Origin: Chara braunii
Lineage: Eukaryota; Streptophyta; Charophyceae; Charales; Characeae
Length of the DNA stretch: 33,654 bases
Reading direction: 5' to 3'
Assembly (NCBI GenBank): GCA_003427395.1
Contig: BFEA01000011.1
Span: 4,971,042 to 5,004,695, forward strand
The notes under the pieces are model-generated. The model saw only the letters and a program-made list of their open reading frames with translations, ran no database searches and was not told where the DNA came from. This document shows positions 1 through 8,965 of this stretch, in pieces; position 1 is the stretch's first letter; the number at the start of each line of letters is the position of its first letter. The position numbers were made by a program, and so were the translations under genes.

Positions 1-45
<45 letters not shown>

Positions 46-46
<1 letters not shown>

Positions 47-82
47 TAATGAGTCGGTGAAACTTCGACGAAACAGTTTGTC
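46..82 (+). ncRNA. Hammerhead-ribozyme-like motif (decayed), copy 1
   Basis: The parts follow the hammerhead order: CTAATGA (46-52; the invariant core is CTGATGA), a 5-bp stem II (53-57 with 65-69, GTCGG/TCGAC with one G-T wobble) capped by TGAAACT, GAAA (70-73), a 3-bp stem III ACA/TGT around GTT, then a GTC cleavage-type triplet ending at 82. Such short stem III type I hammerheads are known from Penelope-like retroelements and related repeats. The 5' half of stem I is absent, since (AT)n abuts the core, and core G5 is A, so activity is unlikely. Assignment rests on fold and motif order, and on stem II covariation with the copy at 769-809. Confidence 0.45.
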
Positions 83-253
83 ACAACCCCTCGTTTGTTG
101 TCCTCTTCCCTCTCTTTGCCTACGGTTTACCGAGCAGTTTTGTTTGTGACGATATATACATATATATGTATATAAACATTATATATCGTGAAACAGAGCT
201 GCCCGGTAGACCGTGGCCAGAGAGGGAGAAGAGGACAACAAACGAGAGGCTGT

Positions 254-290
254 GGCAAACTGTTTCGTCAGAGTTCCAGCAACTCATCAG
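254..290 (-). ncRNA. Hammerhead-like motif, copy 2
   Basis: On the minus strand this copy keeps the exact core CTGATGA (284-290) and CGAAAC, but stem II is weakened (GTTGC against CTGAC) and the cleavage-type triplet is GCC rather than GTC (254-256). It lies at the end of the module at 185-294, so it is a homologue of copy 1 in opposite orientation. It probably is a decayed relic. Confidence 0.4.
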
Positions 291-309
291 GGGCTATATA
301 TATATATAC

Positions 310-463
310 ATCGTCAAATAGAACTGCCCGGTAAACCGTAGGCAGAGAGGGGGAAGAGGACAACAAACGAGGGATATATATATATATATATATATATCCC
401 TCGTTTGTTGTCCTCTTCTCTCTCTCTGCCTACGGTTTACCGGGCAGTTCTATTTGTGACGAT
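310..463. repeat. Near-perfect 64-bp inverted repeat around (AT)n
   Basis: The arms at 310-373 and 397-463 are module copies in opposite orientation, differing at only a few positions, with an (AT)n loop of about 23 bp. A cruciform or long RNA hairpin could form. The arms end at ATCGTC on the outside and CGAGGGA on the inside. Confidence 0.9.
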
Positions 464-655
464 ATATATATATATATGTTGTCACAAAATTATCAGAGCG
501 CAAAAGTGTATATACATATATACGATATATATCGTCAAATAGAACTGACCGGTAAACCGTAGGCAGAGAGGGAGAAGAGGACAACAAACGAGAGGGGCTG
601 TGACAACTGTTTCGTCGGAGTTTATGCATATATATGCTGGCAAAGAGATCCGTAC

Positions 656-757
656 ACAAAGGGAGAAAATAACAAGAAACAAGGTGGGGGGGAGGGGGGG
701 CGAGGCACAAAGGGAGAAAATAACAAGAAACGAGGTGGGAGGGAGGGGGGGCGAGGA
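656..757. repeat. 51-bp tandem duplication
   Basis: Two head-to-tail copies starting ACAAAGGGAGAAAATAACAA at 656 and 707. They are nearly identical and end in G-rich GGGGGCGAGG. Confidence 0.85.
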
Positions 758-768
758 CTCGAGGCTGT

Positions 769-809
769 GACAGACTGCTTGGTTGGAGTTTCACCAACTG
801 ACCAATCAG
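769..809 (-). ncRNA. Hammerhead-like motif, copy with compensated stem II
   Basis: Minus strand: CTGAT, a short insertion, then a perfect 5-bp stem II GTTGG/CCAAC around the same TGAAACT loop seen in copy 1, a diverged GAAA (now CAAG), and GTC at 769-771. Relative to copy 1, the third stem pair is T-A instead of C-G and the fifth is G-C instead of G-T, so pairing is kept while bases change. The core is interrupted, so this is a relic. Confidence 0.35.
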
Positions 810-1001
810 GAGGCTGAATGCCTCATAGATTTCTTTCTTTTACCTTCATCCATTTCCCTTTCCCCCCTTTTTTTCTTATTATTTTTTTTCTTGATCTTGC
901 TTTTCCTCAACCGTTCACGTGTTGTAAACTTTTCCCGCGCCTGTTCCAATCGTCCTGCCACTGTCTCCCTGGCCCCCTCTCTTGCTCTACTCTCTCCGGA
1001 A

Positions 1002-1041
<40 letters not shown>
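1002..1041. repeat. (CT)n microsatellite
   Basis: About 20 CT units. The flanks (815-1000, 1042-1380) are pyrimidine-rich, with a G-rich tract at 1303-1331, and no supported gene. Confidence 0.9.
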
Positions 1042-1043
<2 letters not shown>

Positions 1044-1518
1044 CACCACCCCCATTCATACGCTGATCCCCAATCGCACCTCCATCACGGACGCAGTGCG
1101 AGCTATGGCGAAATGCGCTAATTTATTATTTAGTATTATAGACAGACATCATTAGAAGACATGCGCGAGCCTGCGGTCTTCACCTGAACAGAACGCCCGG
1201 TAATTATGGTTGTATGTAGACTGAAAGTTGCGCGAAATACGGCTATAATGACAGGGCATTCTATTCGGGCGAAGGCGGTAGTGCGTTCCTCGTTTGGTAA
1301 TTGTGGGGGAGGGGGGGAGGAGGGGGGGGGGAAAGAGGAGGGGATAAATACATTTTGCTGCTGTCCTAAACTTGTGTAGCCTTGTGCTCTCGGTTTGAGT
1401 TGTCGTCTCCCATTCTTTGCGCTTTTCTGTTTCTACTTCGGTTTCTCATTCTTGGTTTTTGCTGTTCTTGTTGGCATCTACTTCTGGCATTCATTTGGCA
1501 AAAACTGCGAGCTTACCT

Positions 1519-1566
<48 letters not shown>

Positions 1567-1567
1567 C

Positions 1568-1600
<33 letters not shown>

Positions 1601-1628
1601 GTCACATGAATATCAGAGCGCAAATGCG
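1519..1628. repeat. (CT)n/(AT)n tract plus dispersed 28-bp repeat
   Basis: (CT)n runs into (AT)n and then GTCACATGAATATCAGAGCG at 1601-1620. A close relative of this sequence lies at 481-508, also directly after (AT)n. The shared AT boundary suggests a small dispersed repeat, or one end of a larger one. Confidence 0.75.
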
Positions 1629-1882
1629 AAAAAAAGAAAAAAGGAGAAAAGAAAACCAGGGAAAATTGAGTTCAATTTTTTATCTTCTTCCTTATAACTC
1701 CCCCTGTTCAGAACCTCTTGCGTACAAGGCCGCCCACGTGGATGTAGGTTGAGCGGCGGCTGCCCCCACCCCCGTGTGTCATATCGACCCACTTGCACAC
1801 AGCCAAAAGGCAAAAAGGCAAAGAAGAGAGGAAGGGAACAACCAAATGAAACAAATAGAACAAAGGGAAACAAAACAGCTCC

Positions 1883-2390
1883 CAGATGACAGGTCACACA
1901 TGCAAGCACCGCCCGCTCCGTCAAAGGCCAAACAACGGGACAAGACCACCCAGGATAAGACATAAAAAAACGACGATCCGCAGTGTGACAACCAAGAAAA
2001 AAAAAGAAGACAATCCCGGATGACGATTCCCACATACAAGCACCGCCCCGCCTCTCGAAGGGCCGAACAACGGGAAACAACCAACCAGGATGCCAAAAAC
2101 CCCGAATGGCCGGTCCCACGTGAAAGCACAGCCACGCCCATGAGATAGCCCGAACAACAGGACCAAACCAACCGAGGTACAGACAAAATCAGCAAAAAAA
2201 AAAAAAGGCTCCAATCCACAATGTGACAACCAAAAAGAAGGAGAAGATAATCCCAGATGACAATTCCCACATACAGCACCGCCCCGCACTCAAAGGGTCA
2301 AACAACGGGAAACAACCAAACCAACCAGGATGTCAGAACACTTGCCTGCAAAACGATAACCCGATAACCAATCCCACATGAAGCACCGCC
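1883..2390. repeat. Diverged higher-order tandem repeat (~240 bp = two ~110-130-bp halves)
   Basis: The phrase CCCACATACAAGCACCGCCC or variants recurs at about 1895, 2027, 2115, 2266 and 2373, each followed by CGAACAACGGGA-like sequence and AACCAACCAGGAT. Alternate copies match best (2027 with 2266, and 2115 with 2373), giving a ~240-bp higher-order period. Long minus-strand open frames of hydrophobic residues arise here only because the unit lacks stops; the repeat changes frame, so I do not call a gene. Confidence 0.75.
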
Positions 2391-2404
2391 ATCCCTCCTC
2401 CCTA

Positions 2405-2434
<30 letters not shown>
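2405..2434. repeat. (AT)n microsatellite
   Basis: Pure AT dinucleotides at the right edge of the 240-bp repeat. From 2435 to 2940 there are poly-C (about 2611-2629 and 2860-2870) and pyrimidine-rich runs, and no supportable gene. Confidence 0.9.
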
Positions 2435-2437
<3 letters not shown>

Positions 2438-2939
2438 GTCCTTTTGTATGTGTAATGTCTCTGTGCTATTCTTGCTTCTTGTATGCGTATGTGTCTATGT
2501 GCACGCACGGGCATATTGGCACGTGTGGATGCCCATACGGCCACACATGCAGGTAGTAGAAACAAGCACACTAGGAGCGCGCCCTTTCTTCGCCGCTCTC
2601 TAGTACATTCCCCCCCCCCCCCCCCCCCCTCGTCTTTCTCTCCCTCTCTCTGGTGCGTTTTTTGTGTGTCACAGCCACCCAACCACAGTGTGTGTGTGCA
2701 TGTGCCCCACCCACCCACGTTCACACGCAGGAGCGTGCCGCAATCTCGCTGGCTCGTGCGTTTCCGTGAGGATAAAACTCTCTCCCTACCTCTGTCTCAC
2801 TTGATCGTCCATCAAAAGTCGTTCGACCACGCGGTTCCCCCCTTCTTTCCCCTCCCTTTCCCCCCCCCCCCTCTCTCTCTCCCCCTCCTGCAAGCACACA
2901 GATCCGTCTAGCTTGTTGAGGAAAGGGATCACTTGTGGT

Positions 2940-3028
2940 AGGCACTTGTGGTAATACCCTACGATAGTTCAGGAAACTGCATGCTGGTGATCAAGCAAAT
3001 TGAGTACTGAAATCGAGACCCTCAACCA

Positions 3029-3078
<50 letters not shown>

Positions 3079-4130
3079 TTTTTTTTTTTTAAAGCTATAT
3101 TCTTCTCTCAATTTACTATTTCACCCTGTATGAAATGCGGTACCCAAAAAAAAACCCTTACAGCAATTCGGACGTTCCGGCTCGACATCAATCATCTACC
3201 GTTGACTATTTGATGATCTCATAACATCAATTGCTACTATTGAAATATGAAAAAATCAGATTGGCCTTTCAGCGCTCCTCGCTAGCTCGCTGCCTCGAGT
3301 TCATGGTGATCAATTTGTTCTATTTTATTAGGTTGCAGATTACATTAATCAAAGAGAATTAAAGACGGAAAAAAAAGGATGAGCACTATTTAATATTTAT
3401 GTAATGACCCGCCAAAAACACAGACTGAGAACACTGCTGATTTGTGCTTCAGCGCTCCTCGTGTAGTGGTAGCTAGAAGTCAGGAGGACTTATGAGAGAG
3501 GGGGGTGAGTCGTTATCCATCTTGGAGCCCATGCCTCACAGGTAAGTGTCGTGTGACCTGGTTATGCCCGTGGGAGGTTGCTTGGTGCTTCATGGCCTGT
3601 TGGGGTGTGTTGGGCTCTCTTCCTCTCCTCTGAGGTTCTGGTTGTGTGTGTGAGCATGTGGATTCAACCATTTCTCGATCTATGCATGCACACACTTAAT
3701 CTCGTCATCTTAATTTCCTTTGCCTACTCGCCAACCCCACACAAAAGTGTCACAGGTTGCGGACAAAAAGGCTCATGATTAAAAAAATTGTCCCGCCCAT
3801 ACTCGCAAACCCCACACAACAAGGTAGAACCCCAATTGGACCAGACTATAAAGCCGACCAAGGACCCAAAACCTGACCGGACAACTATCCACTCAACCTA
3901 CGACGCAAGCCCCAGGAGACCAAAAGATGATGGAGTGACCCTTGGGTCGGGACACCAGCTACATCGGAGATTGGTGCGCATTTTGTTGATGAGAGGTTTG
4001 CAGTTTGAAAGGGCGAGAACACCGACGGGACGCTGAGACCCTTGACAAGGTCCCGTTTGTACAGATTCAAAGATACTGGCCGTCGATTTTCATCATCGAC
4101 ACCCAATACCTCTTGATTGAGTTACTTACT
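2940..4130. other. No supported gene; (ATT)n and short motif repeats
   Basis: This stretch contains (ATT)n at about 3031-3076 followed by a T run, and a duplicated motif TTCAGCGCTCCTCG at about 3268 and 3451. Open frames at 3788-4036 (plus) and 3885-4106 (minus) overlap each other and show no recognisable domain. Their composition does not decide between coding and chance. Confidence 0.4.
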
Positions 4131-5099
4131 AATAAATGATCCTACGGAAAACGACAATGCTTTCGATAATACATCCACAAAGAAAAAAAAAGCAAGAAAG
4201 AAAAGAAAAAAATGAGACACACAGAAAAGAAAGAAAGAAAGAAAGTAAAAGAGAGAGAGAGGGGGGGGGGGACCAACAATCCGACCATGCTACAAACTCA
4301 AAATCAAACCTCTTAATTCCTCCCCCTAACCTTCACTTTTGGAGCAAAAAATGACGTTGATATTTTATTTATTCTTTGGATTTACTTATTTTCTTTTTGT
4401 TGTTCAAAATTTATGACGAGACCGCGGAATAGGTAATTGTCTAGTCTGATTGTGGAACGGCTTGCTGTTGTCTGGTTTGACGAAGTTAATCCCCTTGTTC
4501 TTCTATCCGGTCTCATTGACATCGTAGTACGCAGACGAAGAACTGCCTTCACGGCGGCAAGTGAACGCCCGCAGGGACCAAGAAAAATTGAAATTACAGC
4601 AAATCCTACCTGGAATTCACGAGGCTGATTCGGGAGGCCAAAACCCATGTCCGGAGCTAATTTGATCTGCGTTGTTTCAAGGAACAGTTGGACGAGGTTG
4701 TGACGGAGTTGATCTCCTCCATGTGGCAGGAAAAATGAACCTGGTCTTAGCCAGGGTCCGTCACAGTCAGAACAATTTTTTCGTTGAAATTCTGACCATA
4801 AATGTTTAGCAAAGTGAAGAAGAGAAAAAATAAGGAAGAAAAAACAAACGGAAAAAATAAACAACAACTAAATGAATATGTTGTTGACCAAAATATCGGG
4901 CAATTGAAAGAAGCATTGCAAGCAGATAAGAAGAAGAATGAAGCCATATAACAACAAAGGGGGAAAAAATAAAAAATCCGAAGCAAAGTGCAGACGGAAG
5001 AAGAAAGGGGTATTGCTACTCTCATGCAGAATAGTATGACGTCATATCTGGTTCACTTGGAAACGAAACTAAACCAAACCATTGTTGAACATAAAATGT
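4131..5099. other. AT-rich stretch without a supported gene
   Basis: A minus-strand open frame of 161 codons (4382-4867) is present but has no recognisable motif. Its start lies in A/T-rich low-complexity DNA. Purine-rich runs at 4170-4270 look simple-sequence derived. Confidence 0.35.
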
Positions 5100-5385
5100 C
5101 TCTTAGATTAATGAGTTCATATTCTTACAAAGTTAAAGTTGTTCAAGTTTATAAAACGAAAAGGAAGAAAAAATTATTTGCACATCTCAAATTTCATCCG
5201 CTTAATCTGTGTGTTGTCTTTCTACTTTGTCAGCAATGAAATTGCCATAAACGTAGCACCCTACCTTCTAATGAGAAAATTTGATCACTTGGTTTAAGCT
5301 ATTGAGAGTTGTCGTTGCCCCTACTCAATATCTTAATCATCAAGCGATCTGCAGTTTTCTGCAAGGTACTTTGACCCTTTTGGGA
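5100..5385 (+). repeat. Ancient repeat unit, copy 1, with two hairpins
   Basis: Copy 1 of a diverged ~280-bp unit. Landmarks shared with copy 2, in order, are TTTGCAC, AAATTTCATCC, TTTGTC, CTACCTTC, GATCACTT, a long hairpin and a short hairpin. The long hairpin pairs TTAAGCTATTGAG (5294-5306) with CTCAATATCTTAA (5324-5336), 12 of 13 positions. It is followed by ATCAAGCGAT and then the hairpin TGCAG-TTTT-CTGCA at 5350-5363. No open frame spans it. It could be a transcribed structured element or the tail of a retroposon. Confidence 0.65.
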
Positions 5386-5650
5386 TTACTGATTTCATAC
5401 TCGTACGAAGTTGAAGTCGTCTCTCTCTTAAAAAAAAAAAAAATTAAATAAAAAAATTTGCACCCCCTAAATTTCATCCACACAAGCAGCTTTCATGTCA
5501 ACTTGTGTAATGATTATCTTTGTCGACGCATCTGTAGTGACTACCTTCCTGCCAAATTTGGATCACTTCAATCGTTAATCTATTGGGAGTTCTCGTTCAA
5601 CCCCTCAGTAGATTAACGATCAAGCGATATGCCTTTTGCATGAGGATATC
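5386..5650 (+). repeat. Ancient repeat unit, copy 2, with covarying hairpins
   Basis: The same landmark order as copy 1, about 280 bp downstream. The long hairpin pairs 5571-5587 with 5604-5620 (17 positions including two G-T wobbles), although many bases differ from copy 1. It is again followed by ATCAAGCGAT and a second short hairpin ATGC-CTTTT-GCAT at 5629-5641. Preservation of both helices despite sequence change is what selection on structure predicts, although two copies are few. Confidence 0.65.
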
Positions 5651-6500
5651 AATCAAATCTACAATTATTTCCTATTTTTCATTTGCAACCTTCCATAAAT
5701 ATATATAAGATCATTATATTGATACTCATTTACATTAAAAAAAAGAATTCACCACTATTCCTAAATTTCACTTGCATAAGTATTCTACATTTGTCGAACC
5801 ATGAAAATCATCTCACAAAAAAAAAAAAAAAAAAAAGTGACAAGGAGAGATGGCAAAGCAGGCGGATTTTTTTTTTTTTTACATCATATATCACTGTCCG
5901 GTTATACTCGTAAAGAGTTAAAAAAAATTCAAAAAAAAAACAAAAAAAAACATGAGGTTCATGCATGATTAAACTTCTAAGCAGTCATTGCCTAATAGGC
6001 TGATTGTCCACCACTTCCAATTGTACAACCCCACCTATCCTCCAATCACTCCTTGCAATGTCTTTTTCTTCCCGCCATTTATGTTTTTTAGCTTGCCTTT
6101 TACTTTTATCACTGTACATGGCCCACGCTTGTTCCCCCTACCCCTTCCCCCTCCTTCATGTACACATGGCATCGTAATGTCACTTCCCATCACGTCTCTC
6201 AATGATTCTTCACTCACCTCAAAAAAAAAAAAAAAAAAAATCGAAATTAAATTTGCACCCCTGTTTTTCCTACACCCAATCTACTACCCTCAGCCTTTTT
6301 GTCAGCAATTATGTAAAAAAAAAAAAAAAATCCGGCAAAAAAATAAGAAAGTTTGTTTTTGTGCCTACTCACTTATTTGAATATAAGAGTTGTTTGCACT
6401 TTCTGTCTCACAGGTAGCAATCAAATGGAGAACTGTTTTGTTGAAACTATCTTCGAAATACTAGCCTTTGCACTATTTGTTGCTGACTGTCGATTCTTTT
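5651..6500. repeat. Further decayed relatives of the 5.1-5.65 kb unit, A-rich
   Basis: Fragments resembling the TTTGCAC / AAATTTCA part recur at about 5747 (TAAATTTCACTTGCATAAGT) and about 6249 (AAATTTGCACCCCTG), each preceded by poly-A. The hairpins are not recognisable in these copies. No gene is supported. Confidence 0.4.
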
Positions 6501-6916
6501 CGACAACAACCCAAAACTTATTTTAAGACTTTTTTTTCTTATTCGTTTCCTCCTCTAGTATGTCTTCTTATTCCTTGCCTTATGGCTTTCCTTCCTTTTT
6601 TTCTTTGACGCTCTAATTTTCCTGAGAATCCCGTCTTTTTGGGACCCTATTGATAAAAAAAAAAGGAAAGAAAAAATAAGAGGGAGCATAATGTCCTCTA
6701 TTTACTTTTACAATTCTTCTCCGAATTCGTAGCCACGTCACCTTCTTTCGAGTAATCGTAGCCTTCCCTCCCTCGATTAAATATTCTCGCATTCCCCTAC
6801 CTTCAGTATGACGAAGGTAGTATGAGCATTGACCCAACCTCACCTGGTTAGGCGCTCAATAGTTTTTATAGGGTCATTCCCAGCATTGGCATCAATCTAG
6901 CCACCTCATTCATGTG

Positions 6917-7497
6917 CTACTGGCCGTGTGATGCGTGAATGTCAACCTTACCCATTACTGTCAACTGTTAACATAGGATAACTAGATGGATGGCGTGCCT
7001 ACAAAAATCACTCATTCTTTGCAAGTGATAGCATGCCTTTCCCACTTTCTTTGTTGATATCATTTTCTCACTTACAAATAGCGGAGCAGAAAAAGATTCT
7101 TCAACTTAGCTAAAAAAAACACAAAAAGAGGGAGGAGAGGGAGAGAGCGAAAAAGATTCTCTCTCCTCCCTCTTTTCTGCTCCGCTATTTGTAAGTGAGA
7201 AAATGATATCAACAAAGAAAGTGGGAAAGGCATGCTATCTCTTGCAAAGAATGAGTGATTTTTGTAGGCACGCCATCCATCTAGTTATCCTATGTTAACA
7301 ATTGACAGTAGTGGGTAAGGTTGACATTCACGCATCACACGGCCAATAGTTAAGTTGTTGAATCTTTTTGTTTTTTTAGCTAAGTTGAAAAACAACATGC
7401 TCTCTCCCTCTCCTCCCTCTTTTTGATTTTTTTTAGCGAAGTTGAAGAATCTTTTTCTGCTCCGCTGTTTGTAAGTGAGAAAAACAACATGCTCTCA
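6917..7497. mobile_element. Fold-back (palindromic) element with extra partial copy
   Basis: The left arm (6917-7137) and right arm (7161-7349) are inverted copies with about four mismatches in ~175 bp. The left arm carries about 31 bp (AGATTCTTCAACTTAGCTAA onward) that the right arm lacks. The centre is AAAGAGGGAGGAGAG with its complement. A third partial copy in right-arm orientation (about 7385-7497) includes that 31-bp piece, showing it is original and that the right arm lost it. The fold-back form fits a hairpin MITE or Foldback-type element, a palindromic duplication, or an assembly artefact. I saw no target-site duplication. Confidence 0.75.
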
Positions 7498-7842
7498 CAA
7501 TGTTCATTCCTTATGGACTAAAAACATTAACCATCCTTTGCATCAAATCTCTATCAGCATGTTTTGCACCCTTTTAACTTCACTCAACCCTGTGGTGTGC
7601 GAGAATTAGAAGTTGTACTCTTGCAGCTTGCTCACCAATCTCTAGTTGCTCTCCTTGTTGCTTTAAAAAAAAAAAAAAAAAGCCAATCAAATGAAAACCA
7701 TCATGTTCCCTTAGTTACCTTAAAAAAAAAAGTAAAGAGTTAAAAAGAAAAGAAAAAAAGTGGGGGGGAGTTACTCTCAGTATATCAAGCCCGATTCGAT
7801 GACCAAACTTGGACGGGACGGAACCACTTCCTTTTTCTTGCG

Positions 7843-8090
7843 GATTGAGCTAAACAAGCATTAGCTAAAATAGTTATACAACCCGAATGGGAAGCCCGTT
7901 TTGAACCTCATTCTTATGGATTTAGACCAAGACGTAGTTGTCAAGATGCCATGGGCAAGCTCTGGCTAGAGCCATTAGAGCCAAATATGTGCTTGACGCC
8001 GACATTGCAAAATGCTTTGATCGAATCAACACTTCATGCCTCTTGAAAAAGCTAGACACATATCCTGTGACGAGAATGCGAATCTCTTAA
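7843..8090 (+). pseudogene. Group II intron maturase/reverse transcriptase relic
   Basis: The translation from 7843 gives D-stop-AKQALAK, then PEWEARFEPHSYGFRPRRSC and QDAM. After a frameshift near 7960 it gives AIRAKYVLDADIAKCFDRIN, then a Leu/Lys-rich segment, and stops at 8088. These are the hallmark RT blocks of group II intron-encoded proteins (DRAKQ, PxWExxFxxxSYGFRPxRSxxDA, YVxxADIxxCFDxI, the last carrying the motif A aspartate). Only about 80 residues of a protein usually 450-600 long remain. The first stop is best explained as CGA to TGA. Such ORFs belong to plastid, mitochondrial or bacterial introns, so this is probably a transferred organellar fragment, or less likely bacterial. 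Flanks are ordinary repeat DNA. Confidence 0.85.
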
Positions 8091-8437
8091 TTGATCTTCC
8101 TTTCAATGTTGCTTCCTACCAGATGGGAGATGAACCCAATGATTCACGCCATATTAGCTGCCTCAAGACCTCTATCTTTTATCGACATAGATGCTATGAC
8201 CATGCCCCCCCCCCNCCCCCCCTTTCGTCTATGCTCCTGCCAAGGTCACAAATTGTCTTAACCCGCAAGCTTGCAAAATGTCACACTTGATGTTCTTGGT
8301 CAATCCAATCGACTCCCCCAATCCCGCCAGAGTCCACGTCTTCGCTATCCGTCTTGTCACCCCACCACCCCCTCCTCCCTTCCGCCCTCTTCCACCCCTT
8401 TCCACCCTCCCGTCTACCCCACCCTCCACCTTCGGTT

Positions 8438-8965
8438 ATGCAATCTCTACCATCCTCCTCCTCAAATCCCCAAACCACCTTGGACAACTTCGAGGAATGC
8501 AAGAAGCTCATGATCCGTCGTCAAGAAGAGACCAAGCAGTAGCTTCTCTAGCGCGAAGAGAGCAACAGGGAATCCACCAAACTTTACGAAGTTATATCTT
8601 TCGACATGGACACACTCCTCAACAAGATGGAAGGAAAATGCAGTTCCTCCTATGTAAAATTGCGGGCATCATGATGAAAGACGTTTTTCGTATTTGTCTG
8701 CGGACACTCTTATATAACAATAGTAATTAGATTCAGAGTTGTGACTCTGAATTACTCCTTTTATCCTATGTTAAAGACAATAGTCCATGATTTCGTCGCT
8801 AGAGTCAAAGTGGTGGCAAAGGACTGTGTTGACCATCTCATCCTCATGGAAGTCAAGTAACTTCTCAACAAGGTCATGCGTCAGGCCATGGACAAGGCTT
8901 GACCTCTAATTGACGATGAATACTTCTACTTCCTCAGCCTTCCCAGACATGAACTTTGTAACTAA
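8438..8965 (+). pseudogene. Coiled-coil, gag-like reading frame with five stops
   Basis: One frame runs from ATG 8438 through 8962 with stops at 8540, 8549, 8672, 8858 and 8900 and no frameshift needed. The start reads MQSLPSSSSNPQTTLDNFEE, followed by a charged helical, coiled-coil-like segment rich in Glu, Lys, Arg and Gln, then VARVKVVAKDCVDHLILMEV and IDDEYFYFLSLPRHEL. A low-complexity Ser/Pro N-terminus followed by a coiled coil is common in retroelement gag proteins, but I recognise no family and infer this only from composition. Most stops could come from CAG, CAA, CGA or TGG by single transitions. It lies 350 bp after the group II relic, and nothing shows they belong together. Confidence 0.45.

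Larger units (their letters stand above)
1..813. repeat. Composite of inverted/direct ~100-bp modules with (AT)n spacers
   Basis: At least six full or partial copies of one module lie in both orientations: 46-153 (minus), 185-294 (plus), 310-373 (plus, partial), 397-463 (minus, partial), 531-623 (plus) and 758-813 (plus, end only). The shared core reads GGTAAACCGTAGGCAGAGAG followed by GAAGAGGACAACAAACGAG, then a terminal block CTGTGACAAACTGTTTCGTC. (AT)n tracts separate the copies (1-44, 374-396, 464-478). No protein-coding signal is seen. The arrangement suggests a small non-autonomous element that inserts into or carries AT repeats. Family unknown. The terminal block folds like a hammerhead ribozyme (separate entries). 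Confidence 0.8.

Noticed and set aside
1613-2289. Three overlapping minus-strand open frames of 122-168 codons, hydrophobic and Cys/Trp-rich
   Set aside because: They are translations of the ~240-bp tandem repeat in different frames; the repeat period breaks the frame and no domain is present.
3440-3500. Possible tRNA start (TCCTCGTGTAGTGGTAGC)
   Set aside because: No B box or T arm follows and the helices do not form.
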